Of a stretch of 64,000 nt of DNA, positions 42,717 through 53,407 are shown in pieces. The stretch spans positions 84,394,813 to 84,458,812 of the forward strand of contig OY757912.1 in the NCBI GenBank assembly GCA_963585895.1. The letters are read 5' to 3'. This stretch comes from Sepioteuthis lessoniana (taxonomy: Eukaryota; Mollusca; Cephalopoda; Myopsida; Loliginidae). The position numbers and the translations under genes are program-made. The stretch's first letter is position 1; each line of letters starts with the position of its first letter. The notes beneath the pieces are model-generated. The model saw nothing but the letters and a program-made list of their open reading frames with translations, did not search any database and was not told the DNA's origin.

Positions 42717-43640
42717 TGTATGTGTGTGGGTCTGTGTGTGTGTTCGCAGATGAGTGGCTAAAGAAAGGATTTTGTCTTCAGCATCTTGGTTGGTGTTGGA
42801 TTGTCTGGAGAAGTTTCTTTGTGTGAATTGCTTGTGAGTGGTCTTCACACAAAAAATGTGTTAGGGTCCAAGACTGGAAGTAGGGGCCAAGGTTGTTGGT
42901 CAATCAAATCTCACAGTCGAAGAATTAGCTGCAAGAGAGTTTTGCAGCCAGGAGAGAGATTCTGACTGAGAAGTGAAGGGCTATGACCAGTGTGAGTCAG
43001 CATTTTTGGTAGCTGTTTAGGATTTTCACAAAGTTCTCACAATAGTCACATATACATACATTTAGAGTATCAAAGATGTTGCAGACCTTGCTGCCTTATG
43101 TTGTGCTGTCTCAACTCCGTGTTTTGTCTTTTCTTCCTACCTCTCTCTGTTTATTGTTATTTATTATTTTTTGTTTGACTTGTGAAATGCTAAGTAATAA
43201 CGTGGTCCTCCCCATGTGGGTTATTTCATAACTAGATTTGTTTCTATGGCTAAGAGAAGAGTCATGAGAATTTAGGCCAACCTGACCTTGCCTGAACATC
43301 AAGGTTATTGCAACTTGAGTAAAATTGCTTGAACCATCTAGTTACTGTACTGTGATCAATTGTACCTTTACCTTTTGCACAACAAATATTTTGGGTTCTT
43401 CCATGTCGTTATGCCTTGGTTCAAACTCATAAAGCAGAAGTTCTTGTATTTGACTATGTTGCACATTCATCTTATGAACTTTCAAATCACATTTGCAGTG
43501 AAGTCTGTGCACTAATTACCATAATACTACAAATCACAGTGGATACCTTCCATGACTTGAACTGTTGCAGTCATGTGATATACGCACCACAAACTAACAC
43601 ATAACTAACACAATAGCGCAACACTTTTGACTCACCATTG
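42500..43640 (-). mobile_element. M1 mariner copy c
   Basis: Left end AGGGTGAGTCAAGAGTTTTG, right end (reverse complement) CAATGGTGAGTCAAAAGTGT. Left 42,570-42,660 matches 29,540-29,620 of copy a (GATGTCAAG..GCCTGATACTCT). Right 43,280-43,610 matches 30,160-30,480. The middle, including (TA)n at 42,680-42,713 and 42,720-43,110, is unrelated to copy a. Confidence 0.75.
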
Positions 43641-43644
43641 TGTT

Positions 43645-43646
<2 letters not shown>

Positions 43647-43676
<30 letters not shown>

Positions 43677-44169
43677 TTTTCATTCAATTAATAGATATGC
43701 TACATTACCAGTTCATTTTCCTTGCTTTTTTTGTGGCATATCAACTTTTTTAAAAACCTTTTTTTAAAATTTTCTCTTAATGATGACCTAAGGTTGAAAC
43801 TAGTTGCAAACAATTGAAAAATAAGGAACTACATATATTTTTATTTGTCAGATAACTCTTGTTCATCTCTTTATATATATATATATAACATGTCAATGAC
43901 ACTTTATGACTATCAGTTTCTTGCCTACGCAATCACTGGATAAATGATTGCCTTAGTGAAAAACTGACAGTCACCATGCTCTGTTGACTCTGTGTCTGTA
44001 TCATCCTAATTTAGATATATATCCTTTATCACTGATATTGAGTACTGTATTTATAGATATAGCAAGCTATATTATTAATATCCATGCATACATATATACT
44101 CACATGGATACATATCAATATCTATTATTGAGTCTATGCATTTGAATATATATTTAACAGTTTATATGT

Positions 44170-44206
<37 letters not shown>
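43647..44206. repeat. Three (TA)n tracts with short spacers
   Basis: TA runs at 43,646-43,671, 43,872-43,887 and 44,175-44,206. In between, GATGACCTAAGGTTGAAACTA (43,784-43,804, 21 bp) is shared with the reverse strand of 9,907-9,931. Confidence 0.75.
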
Positions 44207-44209
<3 letters not shown>

Positions 44210-44480
44210 GGAGGTGCCCATAGTGTAATGGTTATCATCATAGGAAATGGACACGGTGACATGAGTTCAAATCCTGAAAGAGGCTGATTACATTTCACAG
44301 AGCACTTATACCCGATGAATCCAATTATTCTCCATCCCGTAGGGCAGATTGGGTTCTTTAGCCTTCATTAGGCTACCAGTCTAGGAGAAGAAAATCTTTG
44401 AATTCAAACCTGTTAAACCTTGCTTAAAAATTGACCTTGTGTCACATTCTGCTTGTGCAAAGGGTTTAGTAAATACATAC
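44210..44480 (+). repeat. SINE-1 copy
   Basis: Head GGAGGTGCCCATAGTGTAAT (44,212-44,231), B box GAGTTCAAATCCTG; the central block has a deletion (CACTTATACCCGATGAATCC). (TA)n lies before it. Confidence 0.85.
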
Positions 44481-44632
44481 ATATTTGAATATATAGAACC
44501 ATCTGCACTCATTAAAACATATCTGTTTATCTCTCAAACTAATTTGTTATTTATCAGTAAATAATTATTTGAAGGTGTGGTGCACAGCTAAAAAAAATTG
44601 CCCGATGTTATCAGTGCACCAAGGACACCACA

Positions 44633-44888
44633 TTGGTTTAGTGAGTAGAGTGGTTACCAATAGCCCGGGAGACCAGGGTTCAATAGCAGGTCAAGTCATA
44701 CCAAAGACTTAAAAATGCTTCTTAATGTCTCCTCGCTTAACACTCAGCATTATAAGGTACGGATCAAGGGTAAAGTGGAGCAATCCATGGAAAGGAGTAG
44801 TGCCCTCTCCTACACCTCGGTGTTGTAGCTAATGAAAAGGGAGCCTTCGGGTCACCTTCGACTACAGTTGCCAAATTTACTTTTACAT
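44633..44888 (+). repeat. SINE-2 copy
   Basis: Head CATTGGTTTAGTGAGTAGAG, B box GGGTTCAATAGCAGG (44,676-44,690), full body, CTACACCTCGGTGTTGTAG, 3' end CTACAGTTGCCAAATTTAC. Confidence 0.87.
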
Positions 44889-45102
44889 TTATAAAATGCT
44901 AATTACAGCAAAAACTGTCACGCTTATATAATTTTAATGTTTTATAGTATGTTAAACATTGTAGGATTATTTAATGTTGAAGTAATTTTTTTCAAACAAT
45001 TCTATGGCGTTAGTTAATTAATGATAATTATCATTTGTAAGAAATCATGACTACAAGTAATTATGCTTGATACAAATGATTTTCCCATAGTTATACAGTT
45101 CT

Positions 45103-45352
45103 TTGGCCTAGTGGGTAGAGCGTTTACCAATGGTCCGGGAAACCTGGGTTCAATCCCAGGTAGTGTCATACGAAAGACTTTAAAAATGGTACTTGATATC
45201 TCCTTGCTTAACACTCAGCAATATAAGGTATGCATCAAGGGTAAAGTGGAACAATCCAAGGAAAGGAGCAGCACCCTCCCCTACACCGCGGTGTAGTAAC
45301 TATTGAAAAGGGAGCCTTCTGGTCACCCTTGACTACAGTCGCTAACTTTACA
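45103..45352 (+). repeat. SINE-2 copy
   Basis: Head TTTGGCCTAGTGGGTAGAGC, B box GGGTTCAATCCCAGG (45,147-45,161), full body, 3' end CTACAGTCGCTAACTTTAC. Second copy in the same orientation about 215 bp after the previous one. Confidence 0.9.
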
Positions 45353-45355
45353 ACT

Positions 45356-45920
45356 TTTATATGGTTTCAAGTAACTATTCCTATTTGATAATAATTTAAA
45401 TTTGTTTGCACTCAGATATGTTTTTAAGTATTCCTATGTAACACAAATAATCTGCACACAAGTATATTGTATCATTTAGGTTAGGTTTTTGGGTTCAGTG
45501 GCATCTCAACCCTTGATGGTTATTTGATGCCAAATTCTGTTTATACTTCTAATGTTTAAAAGCAAATAGTTTGTTTGTAATTTCATTTTTAAATGAATTA
45601 CTGCTCATTTGTTTGTACACTGTCAATTGGTTTCAACTATTGCTGTCAAACAGACTAATAATTCTATTTAATATTAATTATTTGTTTGCTAACTATTAAA
45701 GAGTTTTAAGTCTTGCTATCAAACACACTGATAATTCTATTTAATATTAATTATTTGTTTACATACTGATAAACAGTTTCAAGTATAAATGATTGACTAG
45801 TTCTTAATCAACCCAGAGTGAGAGTAATGTTGATGAAGGGGTACTCCACATTATCCAAAGCTCCTGAATTGGAGCTTCACCATCAGATGGTTTAGTGTCA
45901 TATCCAGGACACTTATAATT
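45356..45920 (-). repeat. R4-A element plus body fragment
   Basis: 45,356-45,478 is a run of body units (rc). 45,478-45,918 is a minus-strand R4-A: tail (GGCATCTCAACCCTTGATGG, 45,502-45,521), body units of TTTGTTTG type, shortened palindrome (AACCCAGAGTGAGAG) and truncated head. Confidence 0.7.
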
Positions 45921-46080
45921 TGTTTACTACCTTACCTGCCCAGGTAATAACAACCAAATCTTCCCACTCTAATCAACCTTGACAGGGATCCAATAAGTAT
46001 GCATAATGTTCCATACTGTTTAAATGTATATATTCTTTTAGTTTTGTTTTGCTTCGGTTAAACCTTACTCCATTATTCTG

Positions 46081-46365
46081 GTAAGGCACTTGTAGGGTAA
46101 TGGTTGTTGTCGCAGGAAATGGACCTGGTGATCCAAGTTCAAACCCTGAGTGAGGCTATTTGTATTATTGTTATTTTAATACCTTTGGGAAAGGTATGAA
46201 TCCAAATATTCTCCTCCCCAGCTATGGATAAATAGTACAGCAGACTCTTTAACCTTGATAAGGCAACTGGTTTTGGAGAAGGAAAACTCAGAATTTAAAC
46301 CAGTTGTACACTACTTAAAAATTAACCACGTGTAACTTCCTGCTTGTAGAAGAGTGGCTGGGTAT
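46081..46365 (+). repeat. SINE-1 copy with target duplication
   Basis: Head GTAAGGCACTTGTAGGGTAA, B box CAAGTTCAAACCCTG; direct repeats ACTCCATTATTCTG (46,067-46,080) and ACTCTATTATTCTG (46,366-46,379), one mismatch. Diverged body. Confidence 0.87.
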
Positions 46366-46379
46366 ACTCTATTATTCTG

Positions 46380-46740
46380 ATCATATTTTAGTCAAAAGAT
46401 AAATACTTTATGACTTGTATTTGCAGTGAGAAATGGCCAGTATTCCTTTGGGGATGGAGAATAACATATTGTTTTGTATCTTCATGATACTAAGATCATT
46501 TTCAATATAATCTAGTATTTTCAACATAATCTAGTATTTGAAGGATCATAGTCAAAAGCTGACTATAGGCAAAAATCCCAGTGAGTCAATGAGTCTATAC
46601 TGTTTAATGCCTAGTTAGTTTGCTAGTAACCTGATTTGCATCTGTGCTTTCAATATTAGCATGTGCAACATTAAATAGCTAATTTTAGGTATTTGCTTAT
46701 GTCATGTATCTTGGGTAGGAATAGCTTAACAGAGCCCATC
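46380..46740. other. AT-rich DNA, no gene seen
   Basis: A small direct duplication (CAATATAATCTAGTATTTTC / CAACATAATCTAGTATTTGA) lies at 46,502-46,541. Confidence 0.5.
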
Positions 46741-46749
46741 CCTTTACCG

Positions 46750-47232
46750 GTCTAGACTGCCCTATCACCTGGGGCTGTAGAATATGTTGACTGAGCCTCT
46801 GCAAAGGAGTAAAACCCCACCTTCTCAATGAATTTCCTGGATATGAGACCAAACCATTTGATGGTGAGGCTCCAGTTCTGAGGGCTTTGAAGAAAGTGGA
46901 GTACTCATTCATTGCCATTACTCCCAGGTCCACAATGACCCAGAGTCGTAGCATTTGAGAGGGTCCTATCCATGGGTCAAACAGAACTATTCAATCATTT
47001 AACTGTATGCAAACAAATGATTAATATTCAAAAGAATTATTAGTGTTTAATAGCAATACTTGAAAGCATTTAACTGTGTGCAAACAATGAATAACAATAT
47101 TTGAAAGCATTCAAGTGTGCATAAATTGAACTATTAATGTTGAATAACATTACTTGAAACCATTTAACTGTGTGCAAACAAATGAGCTCTAACCCATTTA
47201 AAAATATTACCTGCAAACTATTCCCTTTGTCA
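46750..47232 (+). repeat. R4-A element, tail truncated
   Basis: Head ATCACCTGGGGCTGTAGAAT, mutated palindrome (CCACAATGACCCAGAGTCG), four body units (GTGTGCAAACAAATGA), ends after CTGCAAACTATTCCC without the hairpin tail. Confidence 0.7.
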
Positions 47233-47439
47233 GTTTGGAAATGTTTAATCATTTTCACAATTCCAAACAGATCATCTTTCCTACCCAGCTCTTCCAATTC
47301 TTGTACTTCTGGGACATTTTGCTGTATTTCCTTATTATGTAGTTTATTGTTTTTTTCTCTCTTTACATTATCTACGCTTGCTATTATCTTGAATATTATA
47401 TATTCTAGCTTTTACATTATTAGGATTAGTCCTCATGAT

Positions 47440-47665
47440 CTTGTTCCTAATATGCTGGGCTGCAATATTATAGTAAATGAGTTCAAACTCTAGTTGCATT
47501 ATAATTCACTTTCAGACTAATATCTTTGGGAAACTTATATAACCCTCTTATCTTCCCAACTATAATTCAAATAGTACCACTATTGTCCTTCTACACAGAT
47601 GGCTTTGGCATTAAATAACCCATGATGGTTGATGTGGCATTAAACAAAGAATGAATACAAAGAAA
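47440..47665 (+). repeat. SINE-3 copy
   Basis: B box GTAAATGAGTTCAAACTC (47,474), central block (AGACTAATATCTTTGGGAAA), CTACACAGATGGCTTTGG, and tail ATTAAATAACCCATGATGG. The 5' head is decayed. Confidence 0.7.
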
Positions 47666-47811
47666 CCAAACCAGCCTTTTATATAATTAGTTCATATGGT
47701 GTTATTTTTGGCTCCTACTGATACTGATTCAGTTTCTCTCTTTAGATGTCCTCTGCATAGCCATATCCAGGTTATCTTGTCTGTAATATCCTTAGTTTAT
47801 CTTCTGATTGT

Positions 47812-48546
47812 GAGTTTTCCTCACCAGTTTTAACTGAAATCTGAGTGACATCATATCTCTTCATGTCTCCATTTGGGTCTACTGGCTGACCTTAACAGTT
47901 ATCTGAATGGTATTGATTTTCTTCTGACCTCTAGATCCCCCAGTCTCTTTTTCCAGGCTTTGGGGACTGTTCCAAGAGCACCGCCAACTGTTTGTAGCAT
48001 CATCACCTTCATATTCTACAGCTTTTTTTAGCTTTCTGTCAAGATGCAAGTATTGATTGTTTTACTTTCTTTCATTTTCATTCTATGGTCTGCCAGAATG
48101 GCAAAATCCACTAATTGACAAGTTCTTTTCTTCTTGTTGATTAATACTTCGTCTAGTCATCAGGATCAGGTTGGGAGGATCATTTTGTACCCCAGAAAAT
48201 TTTGTGCATCTAATTTTCTTGGACAGATTCTAGTTTGAGCATACACCATTTGTTGGCATGATTAAGTCTTAACTTCTTGCACAATTCCCAGTGGATCACC
48301 TTTCCCACCCAGTCATGTCTAGTCTTGTATTCCTTTTTGTGCCAGTTTGCTGTATTAGCTTATTAGGTGATTAACTATTTCATCTCTGTCACCCTATAAC
48401 CTATGCTCGTCATTCTGCATATTATCAAGTTTTGCTTTATAGGATTAGTCCTTATGTTGTTGTTTAGTGCTGCTATTAAAAGAGATTTTGAGGTTTCCTC
48501 TTCACCATGTCCAGGTTATCTCATGCGCAATTTCCTTACATTATAG
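47812..48546 (-). pseudogene. LINE-B reverse transcriptase tail, decayed
   Basis: The minus strand can be followed from the NN.IRTNP region (near 48,460) through HNIQNDEHRL (zinc-knuckle region), QKEYKTRHDWVGKVIHWELC (48,345-48,285), the KLNAQNFLGYKMILPT region, CQLVDFAILADHRMKMKE (48,125-48,070) and an MLQTVGGALGTVPKAW end. It has several frame breaks. Confidence 0.7.
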
Positions 48547-48584
48547 CTTGAAGTTTTTATCATCAACTCATAATGATAACATAG

Positions 48585-49278
48585 ATTCTCTTGTCTATCT
48601 TTCACTATCCATTCCTACTGTCCATCGATCTTAGCAAGTCCTCTACACTGGATCCAGTGCTCATACAGCTAATCCTATTTACCAACCCCTCCACTCGGGC
48701 AGGATATGACACAAAGTCAATTTTTAAGCGGAGTTTAACAGGTTTGAATTCAGAGTTTTCCGTCTCCTAGACTAGTTGCCTCACCAAGGCTGAAGAACCT
48801 AGTCTGTCCTACTATTTACCCATAGCTGTAGGGAGAATAATTGGATTCATACCTTTCTCAAGGGCATTAGTGCGATGTGAAATGCAACCATTACACCACG
48901 GGCACATCCAGTGCTCATACAGCTAAGGAATGTAAGTTTTTGCTGGTCGGCCAACACTGTTACGTACATGTGTTGGAATGCATAGAAGAACGCTAATTGT
49001 GACTTTGTACTTACTTCTCGAGCTGTGCCCAGTACGTCTTGTTCATCTTCTGGTATGTAAGGTGAGAGGTAAGTGGCTATACAGCTGTTTTTGTTGGGTG
49101 CTGCTTCCAAGATTTGTTCAGAACGTTATACAGTATCCTTGTGTAGTCCCCATCCAGCTTTTTCTCCAAGCGTTTCGTTCGAGTCCAGTGGTGCAACCAT
49201 ACAGTACTACTGACATAGCTATAACTTTGAAGAATACCCGTTTTATTTTATCAGTAATCAGACTTTCATATGATCAAT
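48585..49278 (-). pseudogene. LINE-A tail split by SINE-1
   Basis: The minus strand starts ESLITDKIKRVFFKVIAMSV (from 49,278) and continues VVLYGCT, RNETLGEKAGWGLHKD type, LPTSRLTYQKMNKTYWAQ; the last about 25 codons lie beyond the SINE (48,585-48,651). Its head position in the LINE is nearly that of the 31,035 copy. Confidence 0.78.
48673..48905 (-). repeat. SINE-1 with 21 bp target duplication, B box deleted
   Basis: Perfect 21 bp direct repeats at 48,652-48,672 and 48,906-48,926 (starting ATCCAGTGCTCATACAG). The minus-strand head (rc ACCATTACACCACGGGCAC) runs directly into GCATTTCACATCGCAC, so about 60 bp with the B box are missing; the deletion arose before or after insertion. Confidence 0.93.
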
Positions 49279-50540
49279 AACCTATCAATAGCAGTTCATG
49301 CCTTTCCTATGCATATATTGACATTGCTTTCAGTAGATGAGATATTGTTATCGAGGTATGTATACTGGTTTAACTTCAGAGGCTTGTCATTTAATGAGGG
49401 AATGACAACACGCGGTTTAAAGTTGTTTTTCTTCTCATTTTTGTTTTCTAGATTTTTTTATTGTTTTCTTTTTTTTTTTCTTTTTCTCTCTACACGCATT
49501 GTATATGAGACCCCACAATCAATGGTGTTTTTTTTTATTGTAACCTTCTAAGCTGTTCTTGTTAGGGAAAAATGTTCTTACATATATTAACACTGTGCTT
49601 ATTATGGATTTTAAAAGTATTAAACTAACTGGAAAGAACACTAAGATCCTGTTTAAAATATATCTTCCTTCCTTGTTAGGATTCTTTCAAAAATTAAAAA
49701 TATGGGAAATTTGGTTCTGTTAATGAAACTAGTCATTTCAGCTAACAGGCCCTAGCTCTAACCATTGATCCAAACATGAACCAAAAGACACTGAATTTTA
49801 GATGAGTCTTTCACACTTATATGAGGTCAATATAAATCTATATTGGTTTGCAATAGACTCAAATTTTCCTGTTAATTCTGGGAAATTTCATATCTGAATT
49901 TTAGTATCTACTTGGTGGGAGTGGAAGTGAGAGAGACCCTCCACAAAAATAAAAGTACTGTGCTAGTCAAACAGGATGTAAGAAAAAATTTGCTGGTTGT
50001 GGTAACAGGTCTGGGTGTGGGGGCAGGAATGAAAAGAGATATGAAAAGGTCAAAAAAATAAAAATAATAAAGCAAATATAACCAAACTGCTTACAAAAAT
50101 ACCCCTAAATAATAATAATAATAATAAAAAAAGCACGAAATAGTATTCAGTAATTGAGGTCACAAGTCGACCTTGAAAACAAAATTAGGCTGACTTATCA
50201 CAAGAGAATTTGCCCAATTCATGCGGCCTTGTGCTACATCTAAGCAAAAAGCTTAGTAAATTATCACAAGAGAATTACTAAGATAAATAGATACTGAAAA
50301 ATTGAGAGTCTGTATTGCATTTTTAAAAAATGTAAATGTGCTTTTGAGTATTTATTAATACATATATTTCTTAAGTCGAAACTAATATACTTACGATATC
50401 ATATATTAAGTATATATCTTCTAATATCAAAACATATATATACTTTGATGTACAAGAGAAGCATCAATAAGTCCATAGCCTGACTTGTAGGTAGGTGAAT
50501 TTTAAGCTGAAATTTCCATGTTTGATCTGTGTGATTAATT
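49279..50540. other. No gene seen
   Basis: AT-rich with long T runs (49,425-49,545). 49,700-50,000 is less biased but shows no open frame. Confidence 0.45.
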
Positions 50541-50544
50541 AGTT

Positions 50545-50873
50545 AATTTTAATGACATGTCAACCTGTCTAGGGTTATTTCATAACAAGAGGTTGTGGAA
50601 TCGCGTTCATTGTACGTTCATATTTAGGTTTTTTTGAATAGTTGTTTCTTAAGAGGCCTTTGTTGCACACGGACCCCTAGAATGAGAATAATTTTTAAAC
50701 AGATCTATTTGACCAATAGATGGGACCCTAACAGGTACTATGACTCCAGATTAGAGTGGACTTGGGAGTAATGGCCGTGAGGGAGTACTTCACACTCCTC
50801 AGATCTCCAGAACTGGAGCCTCACTATAAGATGCAGTTTAGTGTCTTACTCAGGACACATCATTGAATTAAGT
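50545..50873 (-). repeat. R4-B element
   Basis: Minus strand: tail (rc ACATGTCAACCTGTCTAGGG, 50,554-50,573), AGAAACAACTATTC (rc), GGGACCCTAACAGGTACTAT, palindrome remnant ATGACTCCAGATTAGAGTGG and head part. Confidence 0.7.
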
Positions 50874-50954
50874 GCATTAATAAACAAGTAATTAGTCTTC
50901 TGACTTACTAGTTTATCTAAAGGTGCCTGTGATAGTTGGTAGTGAGTTAATATA

Positions 50955-51230
50955 GCATAGATGCTGGTGATGTAATAGTTACCGTCATTGGACACGGTGA
51001 CCTGAGTTCAAAACCTGGACAAGGATGTTTACAGTTCACTCGGCACTAATGCTCTTGGGAACGGTATGAATCGAGCAAGTCTCCTTCCAGTAAATGGAAG
51101 CAGGGAAGATTGTTCTTTAGCCTTGGTTAGGCAACCAGTCTAGGAGAAGGAAAACTCTTATTTTAAACCTGTTAAACTCTGCTTAAAATTGACCATGTAT
51201 CGTGTTCTGCTCGTGCGGAGGCGTTGAAAT
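50955..51230 (+). repeat. SINE-1 copy, diverged
   Basis: Head GATGCTGGTGATGTAATAGT, B box GAGTTCAAAACCTGG; GCACTAATGCTCTTGGGAAC; 3' end TTCTGCTCGTGCGGAGGCG. Confidence 0.75.
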
Positions 51231-51237
51231 TATATAT

Positions 51238-51507
51238 TAAAAAGTCGCAAGTTGACCGATCGTTGTCGAGGGCAACCTGAAGGCTTTCTTTTCAATAGCT
51301 ACAACACTGAGGCTTAGGGAAAAGCGCCACTCTTTTCCTTGGGTTGCTCCACTTTTTACCCTTTATCCCTACATTATAATGCTGACTGTTCAGCAAGGAG
51401 GCATCAAGTAGCATTTTTTGAGTCTTTGGTATGACTCAACTTCAGATTGAATCCCTGGTCTCCTAGGTCATTGGCGAACACTAACCGTCATGCCAATGAG
51501 CCGGTTA
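51238..51507 (-). repeat. SINE-2 copy, tail to tail with SINE-1
   Basis: Minus strand: 3' end (rc of TCGACAACGATCGGTCAACTT), CTAAGCCTCAGTGTTG, body, B box (rc of AGATTGAATCCCTGG), head (rc GGTCATTGGCGAACACTAA..CCAATGAGCCGG). Confidence 0.83.
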
Positions 51508-51564
51508 TTACTGTGTATTGTGTGAAGAAGTTAACCTTCCTTTGTGATCCAGTGCCAGACGAAA

Positions 51565-51590
51565 CTATATATATATATATATATATATAG
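51565..51590. repeat. (TA)n microsatellite
   Basis: TA run of about 24 bases. Confidence 0.9.
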
Positions 51591-51649
51591 TGCTCGACAT
51601 ATATAATAGAGCATATATAAATAATATAACCCAGAAATCAAAATTACAT

Positions 51650-51785
51650 ATTGTAATTATTGGAATGCTTGGTGCTACCACCAAAAATACTTTCGTCTAG
51701 TCTCCATTCCCCAAGGACTAATATTAACATTAGTATATCCGTAATGTACTAACACTGAATAAACAGAAGGGAACATATGATGAGA
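51650..51785. repeat. R6 repeat, copy 3 (reverse orientation)
   Basis: ATTAGTATATCCGTAATGTA, then CTAACACTGAATAAACAGAAG (21 bp, 51,748-51,768), reverse-match 36,345-36,400. Confidence 0.5.
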
Positions 51786-51981
51786 TAAAGTCATTTGTAA
51801 ATATTTAGTATATACATACTAGGGCATTAAGATAAAAAATACACAAATATTTCCCAAACAAGTCGAATTAGACTCGTATTGTTCCATGAACAAGCAGTAT
51901 GTGGGAGAGATACAAAATCAAAAATGGTTTTCGTGATAAGAGTAGGTAACATAACCATATAAATTTACTGTTCCCTCTTAG

Positions 51982-52087
51982 GGTCCGAGACATCATCTCT
52001 ATTGGTTGAAGATGTGTTCGAGAACAGGTTTCTGAGTCTGTCATGGAACACCTCACGAGGCGTCTAATTGACGTAACGATGCTCAAA
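51982..52087 (+). other. Weak candidate exon
   Basis: A 106 bp segment of balanced composition between TTCCCTCTTAG (possible 3' splice site) and CAAA/GTGAGT (possible 5' splice site, 52,088). One frame reads SETSSLLVEDVFENRFLSLS before a stop near the end. There is no homology I recognise. It could be untranslated, part of a long non-coding RNA, or chance. Confidence 0.15.
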
Positions 52088-52299
52088 GTGAGTTTTTTTT
52101 TTTAATTATTGATCGTATCCCTACACAACTAATAGTTTTATGTCGAAGTTTTATTCATGGTACGAGAAGATGGTAAATAGAAATTACAGACAATAAGAAG
52201 GAATCTAAAGACTAATAAACTTTAGGTATTTTAGAAAAAAATTCATTGTAGATTTTTATATACTGAAAAGCTTAAAATTCTTTAAATTTCTGAAGTGTG

Positions 52300-52588
52300 G
52301 AGGGGTGGGGAAGTGCTCGTAGTGTAATGGACACGATGACTCGAGTTCAAATCGTAGAGAAGGTTGTTTACATTTCACTTACTGCAAAAAGCCTTCAGAA
52401 AGATATGCATCCAACTATTCTCTCTCCAGCTTGAGGTAACTAGTAGTACAGTTTGGGTTTTAAACTTTGCTATGGCAACCGGTTTAGGAGAAGGAAAACT
52501 CTAAATTTAAACCTGTTAAACTCTGTTTTAAAAATTGACCTTGTGTCTCATACTACTTGTGTGGAGGGGTTGGGTAAATACATACGTC
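52300..52588 (+). repeat. SINE-1 copy, head shortened
   Basis: GGAAGTGCTCGTAGTGTAAT is joined to GGACACGATGACTCGAG (about 22 bp missing between A and B boxes). Remaining body and 3' end (CTACTTGTGTGGAGGGGTTG) are typical. Confidence 0.8.
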
Positions 52589-52622
52589 TTGTGTCATATC
52601 AAGCGTAATACAAAGCTATTTG

Positions 52623-52740
52623 TATGTGTGTGTGTGTGTCTGTGTGTGTTTGTGTGTCTCAGCATTTCGTTTTGAGTAATTTTTTTTCTTTTCTTTTCTT
52701 TACTTTCCTTCTTTTTTTTTTTTTTTTTTTTTTTTTTATA
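52623..52740. repeat. (TG)n and pyrimidine tract
   Basis: TG-rich run at 52,623-52,658, then T/C-rich sequence ending in about 30 T. Confidence 0.85.
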
Positions 52741-53405
52741 TATGTCGGCATTTCGTTCAGTTTTATTTGTCACCTGCTGACATCCCTGAAACTTTAAAAA
52801 AAAAAAAATTAGATATTTGAATATCTTAATCTAATAGATGTTAAATCAGTTTTTATCATTTGAATTGTTACGACGTGATGAATAGCGTTGCGAAAACTTA
52901 TTCTCATTCGTATTTTGATATTAAATTCTGATCTTAAATTTAAAAGATTTTTTTTTTTATTTAGAAACGTTATTTGCCTTTTTCACTTTTAAACAGAAGA
53001 TACATCACTGTGATTTGTTGTTATATGCATGTAAAGTTGTAAAAAATATAGGTGATGGACAGTGTGAAAATAGCTCGTTTGTTTTTAGAATCCTAATGTC
53101 GCTCCGATGTAAAACCTTTCTTGGTCGTTTTCAATTTCAACAGTGGCTTGGTAAACGATACTAGTTGGATACAATTTTCCATCCAAAGGTCAATGGTGTC
53201 TTGATATACAGTTTCAGACAATGGTGGTTGGTGTATGCTTTGTGTCGGTATTTTTTTTTTATGAATTGACGTTTTCCGTACAACTTTTAAAGTTTTCACA
53301 ATGAGTATTTAGTAAAGTTTGTAGGAAATGTTTGTCTCTCAATTTGAAAAATATCTTGATTGTTTGTTTTGATGTTTCTGTCGTAATGTGGATTGAAATA
53401 AATAA
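52741..53405. other. AT-rich DNA, no gene seen
   Basis: No recognised repeat. Short minus-strand frames 53,093-53,478 carry no known motif. Confidence 0.45.
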
Positions 53406-53407
53406 TG

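Noticed and set aside
47170..47493. 107-codon plus-strand frame
   Set aside because: T-rich composition and start within an R4 body and end within SINE-3.
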